Shown here piece by piece: positions 1 through 6,401 of a stretch of 12,203 nt of DNA (the stretch's first letter is position 1; the number at the start of each line of letters is the position of its first letter). The DNA is taken from assembly GCA_052388135.1 (NCBI GenBank), contig JBQTIM010000141.1:1-12203 (forward strand), given 5' to 3'. This DNA is from JBQTIM01 sp052388135. Lineage in GTDB: Bacteria > Elusimicrobiota > Elusimicrobia > FEN-1173. The position numbers and the translations under genes are program-made. Under the pieces are notes generated by a model that was not told the DNA's origin, did not search any database, and worked only from the letters and a program-made list of their open reading frames with translations.

Positions 1-12
1 CCTTCCGGTGAT

Positions 13-32
13 CACCAGCCCGAAGGCTGGTG
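13..32 (-). terminator. UUCG-capped hairpin downstream of the hemerythrin-like gene
   Basis: Read on the minus strand, a perfect 8-bp stem (CACCAGCC / GGCUGGUG) is closed by a C(UUCG)G tetraloop, an unusually stable cap. A third, weaker hairpin (5-bp stem, 43-58) lies between this one and the hairpin at 77-100. No U-tract follows, so it is not a textbook intrinsic terminator. It may instead stall polymerase or protect the 3' end of the mRNA. Its position after the last gene favours a 3'-end role, which is inference. Confidence 0.4.
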
Positions 33-76
33 CCCCCCATCAGCCGGAGGTTCCCGGCCAACCATTTCACCGCGAT

Positions 77-100
77 CGCGTTCCTCCGAAGAGGAGCGCG
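77..100 (-). terminator. Hairpin just after the hemerythrin-like stop codon
   Basis: It starts 6 bases after the TAA stop (109-107). On the minus strand the stem is CGCG, one C-A mismatch, then UCCUC / GAGGA, capped by UUCG: nine base pairs plus the mismatch. The 3' flank is GC-rich and has no U-run. It is a plausible transcript-end or mRNA-stability structure. Together with the hairpins at 43-58 and 13-32 it makes a series of three within 106 bases that holds no gene. Confidence 0.4.
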
Positions 101-106
101 AAATCC

Positions 107-607
107 TTACCGGGCCTTGGACCGTCCCTTGCGTCCCTTGGACGATCCGCTCCGCGCGCCGGCGGCGGGGCTTTCTTTCCGCTCCGCCATCTTCCGGCCG
201 AGGCCCTCCAAATCCGCGTCCGCGTCCTCGAGTTTCGGGAAGAGCTCGGACTCTTCTTCCTCAATGTGGTGCTTCACGCTTTCCGCCAGCACGGTGAACT
301 TGGCCTCGTAGTGCTCGTCGCCGGGGCTCATCTTTTCCAGCTCCTTGATGAGCAGTTTGGCCACGTGGTGTTCCTCTTCGGCCTCGTTCAGAAGGTCCTC
401 GTCGCCCGTGATGTCCCGCGCCTCGGGATAAAAGATCTCCTCCTCCAGCGACGTGTGCGCCTTCAGCTCCGCGATGGCCTGCTCCGCGATGCGGCCCTTC
501 TCCGAAGCGCTTTCCGCTTCTTCGAAGCGGGCGAACAGCTCCTTCACCTTCTCGTGATCTTCGCGCAGGATCGCCGTGGGCGACGCGACGTTCGTATGTC
601 CGGGCAT
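107..607 (-). CDS. Hemerythrin-like HHE-domain protein
   Basis: This 166-residue protein is predicted to be cytosolic, all-helical and di-iron. The ligand pattern of the hemerythrin/HHE family is visible: His18 in an early DH, His51 with Glu55 (HTSLE) followed by EIFYP, the His80-His81 pair in EEEHH, and His113-His114 with Glu118 followed by ELFP. Known family members bind O2 or NO or take part in iron and oxidative-stress responses; the exact role here is unknown. The last ~25 residues form a Ser/Gly/Lys/Arg-rich basic tail that may bind nucleic acid or simply be disordered. The ATG start is supported by a GGGGAGG ribosome-binding site at 612-618, which overlaps the TAG stop of the upstream barrel gene. 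The two genes are therefore probably co-transcribed and translationally coupled. The stop is TAA. Confidence 0.85.
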   Translation of the reverse strand: MPGHTNVASPTAILREDHEKVKELFARFEEAESASEKGRIAEQAIAELKAHTSLEEEIFYPEARDITGDEDLLNEAEEEHHVAKLLIKELEKMSPGDEHYEAKFTVLAESVKHHIEEEESELFPKLEDADADLEGLGRKMAERKESPAAGARSGSSKGRKGRSKAR

Positions 608-617
608 AATCCCTCCC

Positions 618-1298
618 CTAGTCCTTATCGCCGAAGTAGAAGTTGAGCCCCATGGTCACCATGTGTCCGCTGTCGTTGAACTCTTTTTCCGTCAGATCGG
701 CGGCGCGGCTTTCAAAGTCCTCCATCCAAATGTAGCGGTAGGTCCCGTCCAAGGAGAGGTGCTCGCTCAGGCAGAGCTCCAGGCCGCCGCCGGCGTGAAG
801 GCCGAAACGGCTGTCGGTGTCGTCGGGAACGCCGGGGATCTCCAGGGTGGTGTGGTACCAGCCCGCTCCGCCCAGCAGGAAGGGGCTCAAGGGGCTGTCC
901 GGCATCAAGAACACCAGCAAGGACGCCTGCACGGGATAGGTCCTCACCTGCACCTGGCCGGGGTATTCGTCTTCCCTATAATCTATGGACCCCTCCAAGG
1001 CCATGGCCCGGGAGAAGAAAAGTCTCAATTGCGCTCCGCCGAACCAGGTGGTGTCGTCGGCGTCCTTGGGATCAAAGTAAGCCGCCCGGCCGCCCAGGGA
1101 CACGCCGGAGCGGAAATCGTCGTCGTCCTCATCGTCGTCGTCCTCGATGAAGATCACATCGTCGGAGTCGTCCTCATAGACTTCCACTTCGGCGGGCGCG
1201 TCCGTTTCCTCATAATAGGTCACGGCTCCCAGCGGCGAAGACGCCAAAGCGAGGGCGACGGCGGCCGACAGCGTCCCAAAAGGCCATTTGAAGTTCAT
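618..1298 (-). CDS. Outer-membrane beta-barrel protein with acidic N-terminal linker
   Basis: This 226-residue protein has a Sec signal peptide (residues 1 to about 25, cleavage after PLGA). A very acidic segment follows (about 30-61, 20 of 32 residues Asp or Glu), then a small barrel of alternating strands such as VSLGGRAAYF, GGAQLRLFF, ALEGSIDY, FLLGGAGWYHTTL, FGLHAGGGLEL, LSLDGTYRYIWME and MVTMGLNFYF. The pattern fits OmpA/OmpW-type 8-strand barrels, probably a structural or unknown-function envelope protein. It ends GDKD rather than in an aromatic residue. The ATG start has a strong AAGGAGG ribosome-binding site at 1308-1314, nine bases upstream. The gene lies behind a long structured leader and a strong promoter (1628-1657). 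It ends in TAG. The acidic segment could bind divalent cations, but this is inference. Confidence 0.8.
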   Translation of the reverse strand: MNFKWPFGTLSAAVALALASSPLGAVTYYEETDAPAEVEVYEDDSDDVIFIEDDDDEDDDDFRSGVSLGGRAAYFDPKDADDTTWFGGAQLRLFFSRAMALEGSIDYREDEYPGQVQVRTYPVQASLLVFLMPDSPLSPFLLGGAGWYHTTLEIPGVPDDTDSRFGLHAGGGLELCLSEHLSLDGTYRYIWMEDFESRAADLTEKEFNDSGHMVTMGLNFYFGDKD

Positions 1299-1620
1299 AG
1301 GGAAATTCCTCCTTGCCTAAATTTTGTCCTGTTGCGGGCCCCGCCGGCGGCGGAGGCGGCGCAATGCGCCGGTGCGAAGGGGATGTATAGAAGAATCCCC
1401 CGCGATAAGATTGGATTTGTTTCTTATCGGTTGGTCGAACGACTCGAGATGTCTGTTTCGCGCGTGGCTTTTTGGTGCGGGTCTTTGGTGCCCTGACGGT
1501 CCCCTGGAGGGGTCAGCGGCCTGAGGTCTACGTGGGTGAGGAACGGCTTTGCTTGCGTTCCCTCCTCTATCGGACGGAGGCTGCTCAGCGGTTGCTTGCG
1601 GATACAACTGCAACGTCTCT
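1299..1620 (-). ncRNA. Structured non-coding leader or small RNA (unidentified)
   Basis: This is about 320 bases without a credible gene, directly downstream of a good sigma70-like promoter on the same strand. Minus-strand hairpins that can be drawn by eye: GUUGC/GCAAC (1591-1614), CCUCC/GGAGG (1561-1580), GGAACG/CGUUCC (1540-1561, sharing one base with the previous stem), CUGA-CCCC/GGGG-UCAG with a UCCA loop (1493-1516), a perfect 8-bp CGAUAAGA/UCUUAUCG stem (1403-1429), GGGGAU/AUCCCC (1379-1400), and GC-rich stems at about 1330-1372. No U-run follows any stem, so I see no clear internal terminator. The piece could be a long 5' UTR with a regulatory element for the barrel gene, or a separate small RNA starting near 1620. 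I could not match it to a known class. Short resemblances to 6S RNA (CGCAAGC, CUGAGC, CCGAUA in order) are too weak to name it. Confidence 0.35.
1308..1314 (-). promoter_or_regulatory. Strong Shine-Dalgarno site of the barrel gene
   Basis: AAGGAGG lies nine bases upstream of the ATG at 1298-1296. It fixes that start and marks the 3' end of the long untranslated leader. Confidence 0.8.
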
Positions 1621-1627
1621 AACTATT

Positions 1628-1657
1628 ATCCTAAAACATATCTGCCCGGCGTGTCAA
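1628..1657 (-). promoter_or_regulatory. Sigma70-like promoter with UP-like A/T tract
   Basis: The -35 TTGACA (1657-1652) is a perfect match, the spacer is 18 bases, and the -10 is TAGGAT (1633-1628, 4 of 6). An A/T-only run lies upstream at 1681-1670, where UP elements sit, just past the stop codon of the lipoprotein gene. The predicted transcript starts near 1620 and enters the structured leader. This marks the left genes as a separate transcription unit. Confidence 0.6.
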
Positions 1658-1681
1658 CACAACCGTCGTAAAAATTTTTTT

Positions 1682-2482
1682 CTACGTCGTAATCGTCAGG
1701 ACTCCGTTGGGCGTGATGTTGATTTTATAGTTGGTTCCCGTACCGCCGATCATCGTGCCCGAGCCGCCCGCGGCGGAAAAGTTTATCGTGAACAACCAAA
1801 CGCCCGTCGTGCCCGAGCCGAAGCTGCCCGTCCATTTCCCGCTTGTGGGCGTGGCCCGGCCCAAGGCCGCGTAGGCGCAATCCGTAAATTTCATTTGGAA
1901 CATTTGCCCGGACGCGGAGCCTGAGATCGTCCCGTTCAGCGTCGGAGTCAGATTCAAGTTGGTGAATTTTAAATCGAGGTTGACGGTGTTGCCGAAGCCC
2001 ACGGTGCCGGCCACCTTAAGCCCTATGCCGTCGACCGATACGCCGTCCAAGCAAATATCCTTCGGAGCGTTGCTCTGCAAGAATCCGATTTTGAAAATGC
2101 CCCTGAAATTCCCGCCTAACCCTCGGCTGTAAGTGTAGTAACCGTCGCCGCTGAAGATAAATCCGCCTGAGCGGATGATGCTTTGGCATTGGGCGACGTT
2201 GTGGGCTTGAGCCACGCCGGGCGCCGGCATGACCACGGTTCCGTCGGGAGCCAAACTGGCCCCCGGAGCGGTCAAAGCCAATCCGGTGTTGCTGAGGCTG
2301 GAGCCCGTCTTGGACAGCGCCCACACATCTTCTACGGCCTGGACAGCCGCCGCTTCGCCGACCACGGCGGAAGCGTCCGTTCCGCTGATGATTTTGTTGC
2401 GCGCCGTGCGGTCGCAGCCGGCCAAAACCGAGAGACTCAGTCCGAGTGAAAAAACCGTCCGGAAAAATTTATGGAAGTTCAT
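1682..2482 (-). CDS. Predicted lipoprotein of unknown function
   Basis: This protein has 266 residues from the chosen ATG. A lipoprotein signal peptide ends in a lipobox, LAGC, with Cys23 as the lipidated residue, so it should be anchored to a membrane facing the periplasm or outside. The rest has no family I recognise. An Ala/Ser/Gly/Pro-rich stretch (about 35-95) leads into a Gly/Ser/Thr-rich, probably all-beta region (about 100-266) with repeated short strands such as LKVAGTVGFG, VNLDLKFTNL and GTISGSASGQMFQMKFTD, and a few Cys (QCQ, ICL, DCA). The start at 2482 is preferred over 2497 because GGGGAGG lies upstream at a good distance, the signal peptide then begins MNFHKFF, and the ATG overlaps the TGA of the preceding gene as ATGA. 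The protein is thus coupled to that gene and may work with it in the envelope. The stop is TAG. Confidence 0.75.
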   Translation of the reverse strand: MNFHKFFRTVFSLGLSLSVLAGCDRTARNKIISGTDASAVVGEAAAVQAVEDVWALSKTGSSLSNTGLALTAPGASLAPDGTVVMPAPGVAQAHNVAQCQSIIRSGGFIFSGDGYYTYSRGLGGNFRGIFKIGFLQSNAPKDICLDGVSVDGIGLKVAGTVGFGNTVNLDLKFTNLNLTPTLNGTISGSASGQMFQMKFTDCAYAALGRATPTSGKWTGSFGSGTTGVWLFTINFSAAGGSGTMIGGTGTNYKINITPNGVLTITT

Positions 2483-3669
2483 GGCCGTCCTCCCCACCGC
2501 GTGCTGATGGAGCCGAAATAAAGGAAGTCCCCGGCCCCGCGCGCGGCGTCGAAGCTTTGAAGCCCTTCTTCTCCGACGCCGAAAGCCAGGCCGGTTTTGA
2601 AAACGGTTGTCGTGGAGCCGGTCTGGCTGCCGATGTTCAGGCCCAGGACCAGGTTGGTGGCGGTCCCGCCGGTGTCGGCCACCGTCGTCCCGGCCGCCTT
2701 GGTGTCCGCTACCATATAGGTGTTCAACTCAAGGACCCCGCCCACCTGCAGGGCGCGGGAGCCGCCGAAACGGGAACGGGAGGCCCGCGGCTTCCCTTGG
2801 ACCGTGAGGGCCAGGGAAAGCGCCGTCACGTCGCCCGGGTCGCGCTTGCCGCCGAAATCCCGGTCGTATTCCGTCTTCACGATGCGGCCCAGGCCCGCGT
2901 GGAAGCCCCACGGGCCGTTGCTCGTCTCGGCAAGGAGCATGGCGCCCAGGTTGTTGCCTTCGCCGGTAGCCGGGACGTCGTCCGCGTCTCCGGTGGCCAG
3001 TTCCAGGAAACCTTTGACGCCGAAGTTCTTGGAAAGGGCCGTCTTGGCGGCGAAGCTGACCTGGCCCAGGCCGGCGGAGGAGTCGTCTTCAACAAGGACG
3101 CCCGAGGTGCCGCCGTAGGTCATAAGTTGGAAGAGGAAGGGCACACCCATGGAGAGCTCCAGCTTTTTGTTTGGGGCGAACCGGTAGCCCAGGGCGCCCA
3201 AAAGGCGGAGATAGGTGACGTTGAAATCGCTGGAATCCACGCCTTCGGGATGGAACATGTCCACGGCCATTTCCGCGCCGAAGTCCAGGCGGTGGCGGTC
3301 CGCCAGCCGCACGGGTTCCAAGAACGAGGGCTCGTGCCGGAGGATGTCGTCGGGAAGCGGCCCGGAATAGGCTTCCGTCTTTTCCTCCTCTTCGGCTTCG
3401 GCGGCCGGCGCCGGGGCGGAGGCCCCGGGCGTGAAAAACTCCACCTTCTTGACGCGGGATTGAGGGTACGTCACGCGGCCGCCCTCGGTTTCAAAGACGA
3501 CCTCTTCGGAATTCTGCTGGATGAGGCGGCCCGCCAGGCGGGAGCCGTCTTTCAAATAAAGGGTGGCGTTGGGTTCAAAGGGTTTTTTGGAGGAGAAATC
3601 GCCGGCGGAAACGAAGGCGGCCAGGGAAACAACGGCGCAGAGGCAAAGCAATAGGTGGCGGGGGGCCAT
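2479..3669 (-). CDS. Secreted protein: small beta domain plus predicted outer-membrane barrel
   Basis: This 396-residue protein has a Sec signal peptide (about 1-22, VSA|GD). Residues about 36-78 form a small beta domain with the pattern LYLKDGSRLAGRLI...VVFETEGGRVTY...VKKVEF, similar to the DG-x-x-x-x-G-x-I motifs of SH3/Sm-like periplasmic domains. A Pro/Ala/Glu linker (about 81-100) leads to a long region (about 125-396) of alternating hydrophobic and polar strands typical of a transporter-like outer-membrane barrel. No function can be named. The ATG at 3669 lacks a strong ribosome-binding site. A promoter at 3724-3752 suggests it starts a transcription unit shared with the lipoprotein gene downstream, which it overlaps by four bases (ATGA). 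The stop is TGA. Confidence 0.75.
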   Translation of the reverse strand: MAPRHLLLCLCAVVSLAAFVSAGDFSSKKPFEPNATLYLKDGSRLAGRLIQQNSEEVVFETEGGRVTYPQSRVKKVEFFTPGASAPAPAAEAEEEEKTEAYSGPLPDDILRHEPSFLEPVRLADRHRLDFGAEMAVDMFHPEGVDSSDFNVTYLRLLGALGYRFAPNKKLELSMGVPFLFQLMTYGGTSGVLVEDDSSAGLGQVSFAAKTALSKNFGVKGFLELATGDADDVPATGEGNNLGAMLLAETSNGPWGFHAGLGRIVKTEYDRDFGGKRDPGDVTALSLALTVQGKPRASRSRFGGSRALQVGGVLELNTYMVADTKAAGTTVADTGGTATNLVLGLNIGSQTGSTTTVFKTGLAFGVGEEGLQSFDAARGAGDFLYFGSISTRWGGRP

Positions 3670-3723
3670 GGAGTCAGTCTCTCTTTCGTCAAGTCAAGAC
3701 GCCTATTCTCACTAGGTTAAGGG

Positions 3724-3752
3724 ATGCTAACTAATGCCGCCGGCGCTGTCAA
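3724..3752 (-). promoter_or_regulatory. Sigma70-like promoter for the barrel/lipoprotein pair
   Basis: TTGACA (3752-3747) is followed by a 17-base spacer and TAGCAT (3729-3724, 4 of 6). The predicted start is near 3717, giving a 5' UTR of about 48 bases. The TGA stop of the response-regulator gene (3751-3749) lies inside the -35 box. Confidence 0.55.
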
Positions 3753-4123
3753 GAAGGGTTGTTGTTCAGGAGGGAATTAATTTTTTCCACCAGCTCCGAA
3801 GGATTCACCGGCTTGCTCAGGAAGGCGTCGGCGCCCACTTCCTCGGCCTGCCGCCGGTCGGCGGGAAAAGATTTCGCCGAGAGCATGAGGACCTTGATGC
3901 TCCTCAGCACTTCGTTGTTCTTGATCTGATGGCAGACGGAGTAGCCGTGGACCTCGGGCAGCATCACGTCGAGCACCACCAGGTCCGGCTGCTTGTTCAG
4001 GATTTCCTTGAGGGCGGTCTGCCCGTCTCCGGCGACGTCGACTTCGTGGCCCGCGCCCGAGATGATGAGCTTGAGCAGGCCTTGAGTGCTGTCGTCGTCT
4101 TCAACCACCAGTATCCTCGCCAT
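3749..4123 (-). CDS. Single-domain response regulator (CheY-like receiver)
   Basis: This 124-residue protein consists only of a receiver domain. The acidic pocket is EDDD (residues 8-11), the phospho-acceptor is Asp52 (VVLDVMLP), the switch Ser is Ser82 (MLSAKS), and the conserved Lys is Lys104 in SKPVNP. There is no DNA-binding or enzymatic output domain, so it should act by protein contact, like CheY, Spo0F or DivK. No histidine kinase is in the window. The ATG has no ribosome-binding site, and a strong promoter ends only 9 bases before it, so the mRNA is probably leaderless. The gene lies 34 bases after hemW. The stop is TGA. Confidence 0.9.
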   Translation of the reverse strand: MARILVVEDDDSTQGLLKLIISGAGHEVDVAGDGQTALKEILNKQPDLVVLDVMLPEVHGYSVCHQIKNNEVLRSIKVLMLSAKSFPADRRQAEEVGADAFLSKPVNPSELVEKINSLLNNNPS

Positions 4124-4132
4124 GGCGTGGAA

Positions 4133-4161
4133 AGTATACCGGTTCGCCCGAAACCCGTCAA
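4133..4161 (-). promoter_or_regulatory. Strong sigma70-like promoter of the response regulator, leaderless layout
   Basis: TTGACG (4161-4156, 5 of 6), a 17-base spacer and TATACT (4138-4133, 5 of 6) form the best promoter in the window. The ATG (4123-4121) begins nine bases after the -10 box, so the transcript starts at or within about five bases of the start codon. The hemW TGA stop (4160-4158) is inside the -35 box. Confidence 0.65.
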
Positions 4162-5273
4162 TCTTTTCCCACGAGGGCCGGCTCGGCCGGGCTCAACAGC
4201 TCTTGGAAAAGCCGGTTGGAGAGCAGCCAACCGCGCCGCGTGGGACGGACGCGGCCCGACGGATCCGCTTCCAGAAAACCCAGCGACTGAAAGCGGCCCA
4301 GCGCGGCGCCGTAAAGGGCCCGCGTTTTCGGCGCGGGCAGGGCGCCCTCCCGCAGGCGCAGGGAAAGCATGAGGTCCTCCCCCAGGCGTTCCTCGTCCGT
4401 CAGCGCTTCGTCTTCCGCCGCCGCGGACTCTCCGCGTTCCACGGCGTCCATGTAGGCCGCCAGGTCATCGGTGTTGGCGCGGCGCCGCCGCCCGTCGAAG
4501 GACGCGGCGGAAACGCCCGCGCCCAGGCAGGGAAGGTTTTTCCAGTAGCGCAGGTTGTGGCGGCATTCGCGCCCCGGCTTGGCGAAATTCGAGATTTCGT
4601 AATGGACGTACCCGGCCGCCTGAAGGCGGTCCGCCGCCTCGTCGTACATATCGGCCTGCAGGTCGCCGTCGGCCCGCACGCCGGCGCGGCCGAAAGCGGT
4701 CTCCTCCTCCACCGTGAGGGCGTAGGCCGACACGTGCTCGGGCTCCAGGTCCAGGACGCGGCTCAGGGTGTCGCCCCAGCCGGCGCGCGTCTGTCCCGGC
4801 AGGCCGAACATCAAGTCCACGTTGACGTTGGCGAATCCGGCGGCGCGGGCCTGGAGGTACACGCTTCGGAAGCGAGCGAAGTCGTGCAGCCGGCCCAGGG
4901 CCTTCAGCACGCCGTCCTCGGCCGATTGCAGGCCGAAGCTGAGGCGGTTGACGCCCAGCTCCGCCAAGGCGCCGAATTTCTCCGGCGAGGAGCTTTCCGG
5001 ATTGCATTCCACCGTGGCTTCGAGGCCCGGCGCAAAGCGGAAGGCCCGCCGGACGGCGCCCAGCAGGGATCGCCAATGCTCCGGTTCAAGGACCGAAGGC
5101 GTGCCTCCGCCGAAAAAAAGCGTCTCCAGCTCGCCCCCGCCCAGGCCGGCGATTTCCGTTTCCAGCGCCGCCAGATAACGCGGGATCTCGCGGCCGCGCC
5201 CCGCCCACGCGGCGAAGTCGCAATAGCGGCACTTGGCGTGGCAGAAGGGAATGTGGACGTAAAGACCGGTCAC
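4158..5273 (-). CDS. hemW: HemW, radical-SAM heme chaperone (formerly HemN-like oxidase)
   Basis: This 371-residue protein has the usual HemW length. The iron-sulfur motif is HIPFCHAKCRYCDF: Cys11, Cys15 and Cys18 followed by Asp-Phe rather than a fourth Cys, which separates HemW from true coproporphyrinogen III dehydrogenase HemN. GGGTPS (55-60) binds SAM, VECNPES and NRLSFGLQS are typical TIM-barrel strands, and the HemW signature HNxxYW is present (about 239-244). A C-terminal winged-helix-like part (about 290-371) completes the fold. HemW binds heme and delivers it to target proteins. The start is GTG, seven bases after the lepB stop, so the two are likely co-transcribed. No strong ribosome-binding site is visible, suggesting coupling to lepB. 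The stop is TGA. Confidence 0.93.
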   Translation of the reverse strand: MTGLYVHIPFCHAKCRYCDFAAWAGRGREIPRYLAALETEIAGLGGGELETLFFGGGTPSVLEPEHWRSLLGAVRRAFRFAPGLEATVECNPESSSPEKFGALAELGVNRLSFGLQSAEDGVLKALGRLHDFARFRSVYLQARAAGFANVNVDLMFGLPGQTRAGWGDTLSRVLDLEPEHVSAYALTVEEETAFGRAGVRADGDLQADMYDEAADRLQAAGYVHYEISNFAKPGRECRHNLRYWKNLPCLGAGVSAASFDGRRRRANTDDLAAYMDAVERGESAAAEDEALTDEERLGEDLMLSLRLREGALPAPKTRALYGAALGRFQSLGFLEADPSGRVRPTRRGWLLSNRLFQELLSPAEPALVGKD

Positions 5274-5280
5274 GGCGCGG

Positions 5281-6387
5281 TCAGCGGATGACTTTCATGC
5301 GCTTCAGCGGGAGGTAGAGGAACCAGGCGCGCCCTTTTAGGTTTTCGTCGGGCAGGGGGCCCCAGAACCGGGAATCGAAAGATTGGTCGCGGTTGTCTCC
5401 CAGGACCATGTAGTGCCCCGGGGGAACCGTCACGGGACCGAAGTTGTCGCGCACGAATTCGCCCGAAACGCGAGCCAGACGGCCCGCCTCCCATTGGTTC
5501 TGGAAAGCCGCCGGGTCCAGGGGGGCGGGCGGAGCCGTCATGTCGTCGGCGTGGTGCGCGTAGGCCTCGTCCCGCGGGCGGCCGTTGACGTAAAGCCGTT
5601 TGTCGCGGATCTCCACCACGTCGCCGGGCAGGCCGACGGCGCGCTTGATGAAGTCCTTGCCGTAATGCGGATTTTCCTTTTCTTTCGTCGGGAAACGGAA
5701 CACCACAATGTCGCCCCGGGAAACCTCGCGGAAGCGCCACACCCTTTTTTCCGTCAGGGGAATCCGCACCCCGTAGATGAGCTTGTTGACGAAGAGGTGG
5801 TCGCCCTCCAGAAGCGTGTGACGCATGGAGCCCGAGGGAATTTTGAAGGCCTGAACGAAGAAATACATGATGAAGGCGGCCAGGAGGATGGCCGAAAAGC
5901 CCGTGTCGGCCCATTCCACGTCCTCCCGCAGGACGTCCCAGGAGTTTTCCTCCGGCTTCCGGAACGGAGGAGGCGGGATGAGGAGTCCCGCGATGAACCC
6001 GGCGGCGGCCAGCCCGGCGATGAGAGGAATGGCCAGGTCGGGCCTTTTGACATAGACTTGAAGGAAGAAACCCGCGGCGGCGCCGACGGGGAGATAAAAC
6101 AATCCTTTGGAAACGCGCGGGCGACCGTCCCGGAAAGCCCGCCATAAAAACCCGAGCAAAAAACCGGCGGCGCCCAGGCCCGCCATGAGGCGCCAGGACC
6201 ATTCCGGGCGCTCCCAATACGACGTCGATAGGGAGCCGGCCGCCGCTCCCACCAAAAGGCAGAACAGGCCGTGCATGAACGCGGTGGGCAGCCAATCGGC
6301 CAGCCTTTCCTCCCGTCGGCAGAACCGCCGCAGGAGGAGGGCGTAGCCGCCGCAGGCCATGGATATCCAGAACAATTTCGCTTCCAT
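5281..6387 (-). CDS. lepB: Signal peptidase I with extra N-terminal membrane region
   Basis: This 368-residue type I signal peptidase cleaves signal peptides from exported proteins at the outer face of the inner membrane. Catalytic Ser187 lies in IPSGSM and Lys248 in DFIKRAVGLPGD; the late box YMVLGDNRDQSFDSRFWG (about 326-343) is intact. A membrane anchor (about 163-181) precedes the catalytic part, as usual. The first ~150 residues are unusual: several more membrane segments, including two gapless copies 55 residues apart (about 40-81 and 95-136, 23 of 42 identical). The ATG has an AAGGAG site only three bases upstream. It lies downstream of lepA, a common pairing, but a 112-base gap with an inverted repeat separates them. 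The stop is TGA. Confidence 0.93.
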   Translation of the reverse strand: MEAKLFWISMACGGYALLLRRFCRREERLADWLPTAFMHGLFCLLVGAAAGSLSTSYWERPEWSWRLMAGLGAAGFLLGFLWRAFRDGRPRVSKGLFYLPVGAAAGFFLQVYVKRPDLAIPLIAGLAAAGFIAGLLIPPPPFRKPEENSWDVLREDVEWADTGFSAILLAAFIMYFFVQAFKIPSGSMRHTLLEGDHLFVNKLIYGVRIPLTEKRVWRFREVSRGDIVVFRFPTKEKENPHYGKDFIKRAVGLPGDVVEIRDKRLYVNGRPRDEAYAHHADDMTAPPAPLDPAAFQNQWEAGRLARVSGEFVRDNFGPVTVPPGHYMVLGDNRDQSFDSRFWGPLPDENLKGRAWFLYLPLKRMKVIR

Positions 6388-6401
6388 AATCTCCTTAACG
6401 G

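Noticed and set aside
70..82. GCGATCGC palindrome (cyanobacterial HIP1 sequence)
   Set aside because: I noticed a single copy in a GC-rich sequence, not the high frequency typical of HIP1; no other sign of cyanobacteria.
1425..1450. GTTCGACC resembling a tRNA T-loop on the minus strand
   Set aside because: The flanking bases do not form the T stem and no acceptor or anticodon arm is present.
576..1496. Long open frames on the plus strand (also 2446-3654, 4086-5291, 8382-10142)
   Set aside because: They lie opposite well-supported genes, have compositionally biased proteins (rich in Gly, Arg, His and Val) with no recognisable motifs, and result from high GC on the opposite strand.
1530..1565. 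GGAACGCAAGCAAAGCC resembling part of a c-di-GMP (GEMM) riboswitch
   Set aside because: The other conserved blocks of that riboswitch are missing, and the bases form a simple 6-bp hairpin instead.
1317..1613. 98-residue minus-strand reading frame in the non-coding stretch
   Set aside because: Arg/Pro-rich, low-complexity protein with no ribosome-binding site; the bases are better explained by hairpins of a leader or small RNA.
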